From Myxococcales bacterium (lineage in GTDB: Bacteria; Myxococcota_A; Polyangia; Fen-1088), in assembly GCA_025350815.1 (NCBI GenBank), contig JANXXE010000030.1:1-56055 (forward strand): 56,055 nt of DNA. The letters run 5' to 3'. Below, piece after piece: positions 7,427 through 14,558 of this stretch. Numbering within the stretch: position 1 is the stretch's first letter; every line of letters starts with the position of its first letter. The position numbers were made by a program, and so were the translations under genes. The notes beneath the pieces are model-generated. The model was not told the DNA's origin. It searched no databases and was given only the letters and a program-made list of their open reading frames with translations.

Positions 7427-8673
7427 GTTTCGTCAAAGGGCTGTCTTGTCGCGAGTGCGGAAATATTTATCCCAAGGCGCCCGTGCACGTGTGCGAGTAC
7501 TGCTTCGGTCCGCTGGAAATCACCTATGACTACGATGCGGTCGGCAAGATCCTCAGCAAGTCAGTGATCGCGTCGCGCGCGCCGTCGATGTGGCGTTACG
7601 CCGAACTGCTGCCGCTCGACAATCCGCCGTCGGTCGGTCTGCAGACGGGCATGACGCCGCTGGTGCGCGCGGATCGCCTGGCCAGGCGCCTCGGGGTTCG
7701 CGAATTGTGGGTGAAGAACGATTCGGTCAGCCACCCCACCTTGTCATTCAAGGACCGCGTGGTGTCCGTCGCCATTTCGAAAGCGCGCGAGTTCGGAATT
7801 CCCATTGTCGCGTGCGCGTCGACGGGCAATCTGGCGAACGCCACGGCCGCGCAGGCGGCGTCTGTGGGCATGACGGCGGTGATTTTGATCCCGCATGATC
7901 TGGAGCCGGCCAAAGTAATGGCGACCAGCGTGTACGGCGCGCACGTCGTGGGCGTCAAGGGCACCTACGACGATGTGAACCGCCTGTGCTCGGAGATCGC
8001 GGGGAAGTACGGCTGGGGTTTCGTCAATGTGAACCTGCGGCCGTTTTACGCCGAGGGTTCAAAGTCCTACGGCTACGAAATCGCCGAGCAACTGGGCTGG
8101 AAGCTGCCGGCGCACGTCATCACGCCGATGGCGGGCGGGTCGCTGATCACCAAGATTGGCAAGGCCTTCAGCGAGCTGACCAAGCTGGGCCTGTGTTCGG
8201 CCGCCAAGACCAAGATTCATGGCGCCCAGGCCGAGGGCTGCGCGCCGATTGCCTCGATGGTGATTGAAGGGCGTGATGCGATGAAGCCGGTCAAGCAGCC
8301 GCAGACCATCGCCAAATCCCTGGCCATCGGCAATCCGGCGGACGCCTTTTACGCGCGGCAGACGATGCTGGGCTCGGGCGGGTTCGCCGCGGCGCCGACG
8401 GATCCGGAAATCATCGACGGCATGCGCATGCTGGCCGAGACGGAAGGCATCTTCACCGAGACGGCGGGCGGCGTGACGATGGGGGCGACCCGGCGCCTCA
8501 TCGAACAAGGCCACATCGGCAAGGACGACGGGCCGGTGGTCATTTGCATCACGGGCCAGGGGTTGAAGACCCAGGATCCGTTGGTCGAGGTCCTGCCGCG
8601 TCCGGATCTCATCGGGCCGCGCCTGGCGGACTTCGACGGATTGCTCGGCGGGCCCCTGAGGGGCCTGGTCTAG
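7423..8673 (+). CDS. thrC: Threonine synthase with N-terminal zinc ribbon
   Basis: Threonine synthase converts O-phosphohomoserine to threonine using PLP. The 416-residue protein has a small Cys4 knuckle (Cys9, 12, 24, 27), then a fold-type II domain with PLP lysine Lys110 in HPTLSFKDR and the ASTGNLANA loop. The ATG at 7423 is chosen because it overlaps the previous stop (ATGA) and has an excellent ribosome site, GAGGAG at 7409-7414; an upstream GTG at 7414 would overlap that site. A GC-rich hairpin (GGCCCC-TGA-GGGGCC, 8651-8665) lies at its 3' end. Its place inside a sulfur-carrier cluster leaves open an atypical substrate, but the sequence reads as an ordinary ThrC. Confidence 0.9.
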   Translation: MSFVKGLSCRECGNIYPKAPVHVCEYCFGPLEITYDYDAVGKILSKSVIASRAPSMWRYAELLPLDNPPSVGLQTGMTPLVRADRLARRLGVRELWVKNDSVSHPTLSFKDRVVSVAISKAREFGIPIVACASTGNLANATAAQAASVGMTAVILIPHDLEPAKVMATSVYGAHVVGVKGTYDDVNRLCSEIAGKYGWGFVNVNLRPFYAEGSKSYGYEIAEQLGWKLPAHVITPMAGGSLITKIGKAFSELTKLGLCSAAKTKIHGAQAEGCAPIASMVIEGRDAMKPVKQPQTIAKSLAIGNPADAFYARQTMLGSGGFAAAPTDPEIIDGMRMLAETEGIFTETAGGVTMGATRRLIEQGHIGKDDGPVVICITGQGLKTQDPLVEVLPRPDLIGPRLADFDGLLGGPLRGLV

Positions 8674-8719
8674 GGCCCGGCTTCTTCTGATACTCTCAAA
8701 ACCCAAGGAGACAGACATC

Positions 8720-8998
8720 ATGGCAACGGTTCGCATACCCACCCCCCTGCGCAAGCTCACCAACGGCAAAGAAGAAATCGTAACCGCGGGTGCCACCGTC
8801 GGCGAATTGATCGCCAGTCTCGAAGCCCAGTTTCCCGGCATCAAGGAACGCATCTGCGACGATGCGGGCAAGGTGCGCCGGTTCGTGAACATCTTCGCCA
8901 ACGACGAGGACATTCGCTTTTTGCAGAACCTCGACACGCCGGTCAAGGATTCGGACGAGATCTCGATCGTGCCCGCCATCGCCGGCGGCCTTTTCTAG
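8720..8998 (+). CDS. MoaD/ThiS/CysO-like sulfur carrier protein with blocked C-terminus
   Basis: The 92-residue beta-grasp protein belongs to the MoaD/ThiS superfamily and has the family segment DEISIVPAIAGG near its end. Mature carriers end in Gly-Gly, which is adenylated and turned into a thiocarboxylate. This one continues past Gly89-Gly90 with Leu91-Phe92, so two residues must be removed before activation. The JAMM protease encoded at 10612 is the obvious candidate; comparable blocked carriers are known (QbsE/QbsD in Pseudomonas, HcyS/HcyD in Wolinella). The CysM-like enzyme nearby suggests a CysO-type role in cysteine synthesis. The gene follows thrC by 46 bases with a strong ribosome site, GGAG at 8707-8710. 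Confidence 0.92.
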   Translation: MATVRIPTPLRKLTNGKEEIVTAGATVGELIASLEAQFPGIKERICDDAGKVRRFVNIFANDEDIRFLQNLDTPVKDSDEISIVPAIAGGLF

Positions 8999-9002
8999 TC
9001 TG

Positions 9003-9626
9003 ATGTCCCTTTCGCCCGCGGCTGTCCGCCGGTACGGCCGGCAGATTGCCCTGCCCGAAATCGGCGCCGAGGGCCAGTTGGCCTTTGGCGACGCCGAGGT
9101 GGCACTGGTCGGCGACGGCGTCTCCGTCGACTGCGCCGCCAGATACCTGACCGCGTCCGGGGTTGGCCGCCTGCGCTTTGTCACCCGCGCCGACTGGCCG
9201 CAGCAACTGGGCGACTGGTTGGAGAGCCTGCGCGGCGCCAGCGTCGTCGTGCGCGCCGGTTTCGAGGACGATGCGATGGTGCGGGCGTCCTTGCGCCTGG
9301 GCATTCCGACGGTGGTGATGCGGGCGCGGCGCGAAGCCGTCGATCTGGTTGCCTTCCGTCGCCACGGGCCCTGCCCCCACGGTACCCGGGATTTCCCCGT
9401 CGCTGCCAGCGCGTCCATCGAGACCGAGGACGACGTTGCGGGCGCGCTCGCCGGATCGCTGGCCGCGACGGAAACGCTGTGGATCCTGGCGCATCCCGCC
9501 GACGGCCCGCGGGCGCGGCACCTGCGTTTGCCGCTGGACGGTCGCAACCCGACGGCCGCGGAGATCCCCTGGTCCCCTGAATGCTTCTTGTGCGGGGGCA
9601 CATCCACCGAGGCGACGTTTTCGTGA
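9003..9626 (+). CDS. Degenerate ThiF/MoeB-like protein (possible non-catalytic E1 partner)
   Basis: The 207-residue protein starts like MoeB: RRYGRQIALPEIGAEGQ (residues 9-25), with Arg13 in the place of MoeB Arg14. The next strand and loop read VALVGDGVSV instead of VLIVGAGGLG, so the nucleotide-binding glycines are lost. I find no counterpart of the VDxDxVxxSNLxRQ arginine, the adenylation lysine or the catalytic cysteine. Only one CxxC (ECFLC) remains near the C-terminus. It begins 4 bases after the carrier stop and overlaps the CysM-like gene by GTGA. It is unlikely to adenylate on its own. An intact frame and tight coupling argue for a retained function, perhaps as partner of the E1 at 6701. 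Confidence 0.8.
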   Translation: MSLSPAAVRRYGRQIALPEIGAEGQLAFGDAEVALVGDGVSVDCAARYLTASGVGRLRFVTRADWPQQLGDWLESLRGASVVVRAGFEDDAMVRASLRLGIPTVVMRARREAVDLVAFRRHGPCPHGTRDFPVAASASIETEDDVAGALAGSLAATETLWILAHPADGPRARHLRLPLDGRNPTAAEIPWSPECFLCGGTSTEATFS

Positions 9627-10615
9627 CCGACATCGACATCGACATCGACGAAGACAGCGACAAGGAGGCCGTCGACCGGGCGCGCGGGCGCGTGGCCGAA
9701 ACGATCACCGATCTCATCGGCCACACACCGATGGTGCGGCTGCGATCGTTTGATCGGGCGTTCCCTGGCATCGAGATCTGGGCCAAGTGCGAGTTCCTCA
9801 ATCCGGGTGGCTCGGTCAAGGATCGCGCCGCCTACCAGATGATCGCGGATGCGATCGAATCGGGGGCGCTGGATCGGCATCGCGTGGTCATCGATTCCAG
9901 CAGCGGGAACACAGGCATTGCGTATTCGCTGATCGGCGGTGCGATGGGGTTCAAGGTCACCCTGGTGTTGCCCGGCAACGTCTCGTGGGCGCGGCGGAAA
10001 ATCAGCGAGGCCTTCGGGACCAAATTGGTCTTTTCAAGCCCAATGGAAGGCTCGGACGGCGCGATCAATCTGTGCCGCGAGCTGGTCGACGCTGACCCGG
10101 ACAAGTATTTCTATCCGAATCAGTACGCGAACGAATCCAACCCTCGTGGGCACTATCTGACCACGGCACCGGAGATCTGGGATCAAACCGCGGGGCGCGT
10201 GACGCATTTCGTGGCGGGTATCGGGACCAGTGGCACGGTCATGGGCACGGGACGGCGCCTGAAGGAATTGCGGCGTGAGATCGAGGTGTGGGCGGTCGAG
10301 CCGGACCAGGCGCTGCACGGTCTCGAAGGCCTCAAGCATATGGCCAGTTCGATCGTGCCGGGCATTTACCATCCCGGTCAGTTGGACGGCGTGCTGCCCA
10401 TCGGCACCGAGGAAGCCTGGGACGTCAGCGAAAAGTTGAGCCAAGAGGAAGGCATTCTGGTGGGCCATTCCTCGGGTGCGGCGGTCGCGGGCGCCCTGCG
10501 CCTGGCCAAACGCCTGGTGGCCGAGGGCAAGCCCGGGGTCATCGTCACCGTCTTCCCGGATCGCGCGGATCGCTATTTCGAGGCCCCCACCGCCAAGAGG
10601 TTGCCTGGACCATGA
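9623..10615 (+). CDS. cysM: CysM-like cysteine synthase
   Basis: This fold-type II PLP synthase has 330 residues, with Lys66 in NPGGSVKDR, the SSSGNTGIAY loop, phosphate loop GTSGTVMGTG and a C-terminal GHSSGAA segment. The stretch YPNQYANESNPRGHY resembles the CysM group, which includes the mycobacterial enzyme that uses O-phosphoserine and the CysO thiocarboxylate. The start is GTG at 9623, overlapping the previous stop (GTGA); an ATG at 9581 would intrude further into the upstream gene. The N-terminus is unusually acidic (Asp-Ile repeats from a GACATC microrepeat). The carrier and JAMM genes on either side support CysO-type chemistry; the acceptor substrate is inferred. Confidence 0.9.
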   Translation: MTDIDIDIDEDSDKEAVDRARGRVAETITDLIGHTPMVRLRSFDRAFPGIEIWAKCEFLNPGGSVKDRAAYQMIADAIESGALDRHRVVIDSSSGNTGIAYSLIGGAMGFKVTLVLPGNVSWARRKISEAFGTKLVFSSPMEGSDGAINLCRELVDADPDKYFYPNQYANESNPRGHYLTTAPEIWDQTAGRVTHFVAGIGTSGTVMGTGRRLKELRREIEVWAVEPDQALHGLEGLKHMASSIVPGIYHPGQLDGVLPIGTEEAWDVSEKLSQEEGILVGHSSGAAVAGALRLAKRLVAEGKPGVIVTVFPDRADRYFEAPTAKRLPGP

Positions 10616-11085
10616 GCATCCCAGTTCATCCCGTCGTCAGCGCCGAAGCGCTGGCGGCCATCTACGCCCACGCCGCGCGCGACTACCCGAAGGAATGCTG
10701 CGGAATTATCTTCGGGCCGCGCGAGGCTGACACGGCCGACACCGCGCGTGCCTGCGCCAACATCCAGGACGAACTGCACGCCGAAGATCCGGTGATGCAC
10801 ACGCGGGATGGGCGCACGGCCTACAACCTGGGTGCAGGCGATCTGTTCGCATTACAAAAAAGCTTACGGGGCCCGGCGCCCGCCAAGATCGTGTATCACT
10901 CGCACGTCGAGGTTGGCGCCTACTTCAGCGACACGGACCAGGCCGCAGCGCGCATGGACGACGAGCCGACCTACCCGGTCGAATATCTGGTCGTCGACAT
11001 CAAGGCCGACGGGGCCCATGGCGCGGCGCAATTCGCGTGGGATCAAGGCCTCAAGCGCTACGTCGAGTGCCGTCGGTATCCGTAG
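10612..11085 (+). CDS. JAMM/MPN+ metalloprotease (M67, Mec-like)
   Basis: The 157-residue protein has a complete JAMM zinc site: Glu28 in YPKECCG, His96 and His98 in YHSHVEVGAYFSDTD, Ser106 and Asp109 (H-x-H-x7-S-x2-D). Bacterial stand-alone members process MoaD/ThiS-type carriers. Mec in mycobacteria releases cysteine from CysO-Cys, and QbsD trims the carrier tail. Here it could do either or both, because the carrier at 8720 has two extra residues after Gly-Gly. The ATG overlaps the cysM stop (ATGA). It is the last gene of the run; 121 bases or more follow before the next coding start. Confidence 0.93.
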   Translation: MSIPVHPVVSAEALAAIYAHAARDYPKECCGIIFGPREADTADTARACANIQDELHAEDPVMHTRDGRTAYNLGAGDLFALQKSLRGPAPAKIVYHSHVEVGAYFSDTDQAAARMDDEPTYPVEYLVVDIKADGAHGAAQFAWDQGLKRYVECRRYP

Positions 11086-11118
11086 GCCTTCATCCCACCG
11101 GGCGCCGTTCGGATGAAT

Positions 11119-11162
11119 CCGGAAAAGGGCTGTAAGGTTCGCGGGTTTTAAGAATTTTCCGG
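11119..11162. repeat. Spaced inverted repeat upstream of the MFS gene
   Basis: CCGGAAAA (11119-11126) and its exact reverse complement TTTTCCGG (11155-11162) are separated by 28 bases, in the spacer between the JAMM protease gene and the transporter. The spacing is too wide for a simple terminator stem. It could be two half-sites for a regulator, or chance. The rest of the spacer shows no gene. Confidence 0.3.
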
Positions 11163-11272
11163 CTTCCGCCGAATCAACACGGCGTGGCAGCCAAGTTGGC
11201 CTAACCTTGGAAGGCGTGGACGATCCCCCCCTTCAGCGTCGCAGCGGGCGGCGCGTCACGATTCCGGCAGCG

Positions 11273-12478
11273 ATGGCCCCCTTGCTGCTGGAGTTCCCTG
11301 CCCTGGACCGGCGCATCTGGATCCTGGCGGCAGCGCGCTTTGTCGTGACCGCGGGATTTGCGGTGGTCATGCCCTTTTTGGCCATGCATCTGGCGGTCGA
11401 ACGCCAGATCCCCGTCCTTCAGATCGGCATGTTGTGGACCGTCGTCGGCGCGTGCAGCGCCTCGATGCAGTGGGTGTCGGGGCAGGTCGCCGATAGGATA
11501 GGCCGCCGCCCCGTCATCATCTCGGCCATGATCGTCCGATCGCTGAACCTGGCGGCTCTGGGTTGGGCGGTGGGGTCACATGCCTCGTTCCTGGCCATCG
11601 GCGCGCTGTGCGTGATCAACGGTGCCATGCGGGCCTTCTACGATCCGGTGGCGTCCGCGGTTCTGGCGTCGCTGACCCTGCCCGAAGAGCGGGTGGCGGC
11701 GTTCTCGCTGCACCGGGTGGGCAGCAGCCTGGGCTGGGCGGCCGGCCCCATGGCGGCGACCTTTGCAGCCGACGTGTCCTACGGTCTGCTGTTCTACGTG
11801 GCGGCGCCGCTGACCCTGATTGCGGCAGCCGCGATGGCCACCATTCGCGAGACGCGGCCTGAAAAGGTCCAGCCGAAAATGCGTGTGTCCGAGTTGCTGG
11901 CCTTCCGCAAGGACAAGCCCTTCGTGCGCTTCTTGTGGGCGACGGCGGCGTTCTACCTGCTGCAAACGCAGATGTATCACATCATGGCCATCTACGCGGC
12001 CAAGTACCTGGGCCTGAACCGCGCGCAGGTGGCAACCTTGTTCACACTGAACGGGATCCTGGTCGTGCTGCTGCAACTTCCGTCGGTGCGCCTGATTCGC
12101 CGCATCGGGACGACGGGCGCGTTGGTACTGGGATCGCTCGGCTACTTCGCCAGTTACCTCGGCTGCTGCATGGCCATCGGATACTTTTCCCTTCTGTGCT
12201 GCGTTGCCCTCATCACCTTCTGCGAGATCATCGCCCTGCCCTCGCAGCAAACGGCCGTGACGGAAATGGCACCCCACAACAGCGTGGCGGCCTACGCGGG
12301 GCTGTATGGGCTGGTGCAGGGCGCGGCGCAGACCGTGGGGCCCATCTTCGGAACGTCGTTGATCGAATTCGTATCGCCCCGGGGTGCATGGATCATTTTG
12401 GCGATCCTGGGCCTGGCGGCCGCGTTCGGCTACAACGCCACGCAGCGGCCGACGGCGCGACAGATCATCAAGATCTAG
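11273..12478 (+). CDS. Major facilitator superfamily transporter
   Basis: The protein has about 401 residues and twelve predicted membrane segments in two six-helix halves. The MFS motif A lies between helices 2 and 3 (SGQVADRIGRRP), and a cytoplasmic loop near the middle contains ETRPEKVQPK. This looks like a drug:H+ antiporter or small-solute exporter; the substrate cannot be read from the sequence. The frame extends upstream to a TTG at 11207 and a GTG at 11216. I prefer ATG 11273 because it places about 14 residues before the first helix, but no start has a good ribosome site. The stop interlocks with the convergent oxidoreductase stop in CTAG (12475-12478). Confidence 0.85.
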   Translation: MAPLLLEFPALDRRIWILAAARFVVTAGFAVVMPFLAMHLAVERQIPVLQIGMLWTVVGACSASMQWVSGQVADRIGRRPVIISAMIVRSLNLAALGWAVGSHASFLAIGALCVINGAMRAFYDPVASAVLASLTLPEERVAAFSLHRVGSSLGWAAGPMAATFAADVSYGLLFYVAAPLTLIAAAAMATIRETRPEKVQPKMRVSELLAFRKDKPFVRFLWATAAFYLLQTQMYHIMAIYAAKYLGLNRAQVATLFTLNGILVVLLQLPSVRLIRRIGTTGALVLGSLGYFASYLGCCMAIGYFSLLCCVALITFCEIIALPSQQTAVTEMAPHNSVAAYAGLYGLVQGAAQTVGPIFGTSLIEFVSPRGAWIILAILGLAAAFGYNATQRPTARQIIKI

Positions 12479-13452
12479 ACTGCCAGCACGGTTGACCCGG
12501 TTGTCCTGCGCGCTTCAAGCGCCGTGTGGGCGGCGGCGGCCTCGGACAGCGAGAAGACCTGCCCAATCTTGACCCGGACCTTGCCCTCGCCCACCACTGC
12601 AAATAGATCCGCCGCCATGGCCCTCATACGCGCAGGCGTGCTGGCGTAGGATCCGATGGTCGGTCGGGTCAGGTACAGCGAGCCTTTGCCGCTGAGGATG
12701 GTGATATCGAAGGGCGGCACCAGCCCCGACGACTGGCCGAAGCTGACCATCAGGCCCAGCGGCGACAGGCAGTCGAGTGAGCCCATGAAAGTGTCCTTGC
12801 CGACGCCGTCGTAGGCCACGCGCACGCCGCGGCCGCCAGTGATCTCCCGAACGCGCTCGACGAAATTCTCGCGCGTGTAGACGATCACGTGATCGCAGCC
12901 GTGCGCGCGGGCCAGTTGCGCCTTGTCGTCGCTGCTGACGGTGCCGATGACGGTGGCGCCCAGATGCCGCGCCCACTGGCAGGCCAGCAGGCCGACGCCC
13001 CCCGCGGCGGCGTGAAACAGAATCGTGTCGCCGGGAACGATCTGCGTGGTCTGGCGCAACAGGTACTGCGCCGTCAGGCCCTTCAGCATCATCGCTGCCG
13101 CGGTCCGGTCATCGATACCTTCGGGGATGCGGACCACCTTGTCGGCGGGCACGACCCGCTCCTGCGCGTAGGCGCCAAGCGGACCCGAGCAATAGGCGAC
13201 GCGATCCCCCGGCCGCAGATCCGCCACCCCGGGGCCGACCCCGGTGACCACGCCGGCGGCCTCTAGTCCCGGCGTGAACGGCAGGGCCCCGACCTTGTAG
13301 ACACCCGAGCGGTGATAGACGTCGATATAATTCACCCCGACGAAGGTGTGGCGCAGACGAATCTCGCCGGCCGCGGGCGCTGGGACTGCGACGTCCTGCC
13401 AGGAAAGAACGCCGGGGCCGCCAATCTCGAGGACGCGAATCGCCATGGGCAT
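12475..13452 (-). CDS. NAD(P)H:quinone oxidoreductase (zeta-crystallin/QOR family)
   Basis: This is a zinc-independent medium-chain dehydrogenase/reductase of 325 residues. It has the QOR signature FVGVNYIDVYHRSGVY, no catalytic zinc cysteine pattern, and the NADPH loop HAAAGGVGLLA at about 149-159. Such enzymes reduce quinones with NADPH, usually to limit oxidative stress. The ATG at 13452 is preceded by AGAAGG at five bases; an in-frame second ATG lies at 13446. The gene diverges from hemE with 68 bases between the starts and shares a CTAG stop with the MFS gene. Confidence 0.92.
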   Translation of the reverse strand: MPMAIRVLEIGGPGVLSWQDVAVPAPAAGEIRLRHTFVGVNYIDVYHRSGVYKVGALPFTPGLEAAGVVTGVGPGVADLRPGDRVAYCSGPLGAYAQERVVPADKVVRIPEGIDDRTAAAMMLKGLTAQYLLRQTTQIVPGDTILFHAAAGGVGLLACQWARHLGATVIGTVSSDDKAQLARAHGCDHVIVYTRENFVERVREITGGRGVRVAYDGVGKDTFMGSLDCLSPLGLMVSFGQSSGLVPPFDITILSGKGSLYLTRPTIGSYASTPARMRAMAADLFAVVGEGKVRVKIGQVFSLSEAAAAHTALEARRTTGSTVLAV

Positions 13453-13520
13453 GGGTACCTTCTAGCAAATCCCCGCACGGCAAGGTGCCCGCGGCGACGG
13501 GTTGAGGTAAAAGGTTCGTC

Positions 13521-14549
13521 GTGGAAGCGCGCTCGTTGTTTATTCGTGCCTGCCAGGGTGAGGCAACGCCCCGCCCGCCCCTGTGGATGATGCGTCAGGC
13601 GGGGCGCTACCTGCCGGAATACCGCGCCATCCGGGCCGGCGTGACGTTTTTGGATCTGTGCAAGAACCCGACCCTGGCCGCCGAGGTCACGTTGCAGCCG
13701 ATTCGCCGCTTCGGATTCGACGCCGCGATCTTGTTTTCGGATCTGCTGGTTCCGCTGGAGGCGATGGGCCTGCCGGTCGCGTTCACCGAACAAGGCCCCA
13801 GCATCGCCGAACCCGTCCGCACGCCCGCGGATCTGGAGCGCATGTCGGCTTTCGATCCGGCGAAAGCTACGGCCTTCGTGCTCGACACCATTCGCCTGGT
13901 GCGCGCGGCGCTGGGCGAAGTCCCCTTGATCGGTTTCGCCGGCGCTCCGTTTACCGTCGCGACCTACGCCATTGAGGGCAAGACGTCGAAAAGATTTCTT
14001 GAGACCAAGAAGTTTTTCTATCGTGAACCCGCGGCCGCACGGCGCCTGCTGGCACTTCTTGGCGAGGCGACGGCGGCCTACTTGCTGGCGCAGGTCGCGG
14101 CGGGCGCGCAGGCCATCCAGATATTCGATTCCTGGGTGGGCGTGGTGTCGCCCGAGGACTGGGACGAATTTGTCTTCGAACCGACGGCGGCGCTGGTCGC
14201 GGCGGTGCGCAAGTCAGGCGTTCCCGTGATCTACTTTCCGAATGGCGCGACAACCCTGCTAGAGCGCGTCGCCGGTGTGGGCGCCGACGTGTATGGCATC
14301 GACTGGCGCTTGCCGCTGGACCAGGCGCGCGAGCGTCTGCATCGCGGAGGCGCGAAGAATTTCGCCGTGCAGGGCAATCTCGATCCGGCCGTGCTGCTGG
14401 GCCCGGCGGAACGAATCGTCGCGCAAACTGCCGACGTCCTTCGGCGCGGCGGCCGTCAGGGCCACGTCTTTAACCTGGGTCACGGCATCAATCCCGAGAC
14501 CCCGCTCGAAAGCGTCGAGGCCCTGGTTCGCGCCGTGCGGGAAGGGTAG
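13521..14549 (+). CDS. hemE: Uroporphyrinogen decarboxylase
   Basis: HemE removes four acetate carboxyls from uroporphyrinogen III to give coproporphyrinogen III. The 342-residue product has both family signatures, PLWMMRQAGRYLPEYR (20-35) and GFAGAPFTVATYAIEG, with catalytic Asp74 in LFSDLL. The start is GTG at 13521 with AAAGG upstream. It is the first gene of a hemE-hemH-hemY run. The coproporphyrinogen oxidase needed between hemE and hemY is not in the window. Confidence 0.97.
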   Translation: MEARSLFIRACQGEATPRPPLWMMRQAGRYLPEYRAIRAGVTFLDLCKNPTLAAEVTLQPIRRFGFDAAILFSDLLVPLEAMGLPVAFTEQGPSIAEPVRTPADLERMSAFDPAKATAFVLDTIRLVRAALGEVPLIGFAGAPFTVATYAIEGKTSKRFLETKKFFYREPAAARRLLALLGEATAAYLLAQVAAGAQAIQIFDSWVGVVSPEDWDEFVFEPTAALVAAVRKSGVPVIYFPNGATTLLERVAGVGADVYGIDWRLPLDQARERLHRGGAKNFAVQGNLDPAVLLGPAERIVAQTADVLRRGGRQGHVFNLGHGINPETPLESVEALVRAVREG

Positions 14550-14558
14550 CCGCGCTTC

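Noticed and set aside
8651-8665. Terminator between thrC and the carrier gene
   Set aside because: The GGCCCC-TGA-GGGGCC stem is inside the thrC coding end and has no T-run. The next gene follows with a strong ribosome site, so I see it at most as a weak pause or stability element.
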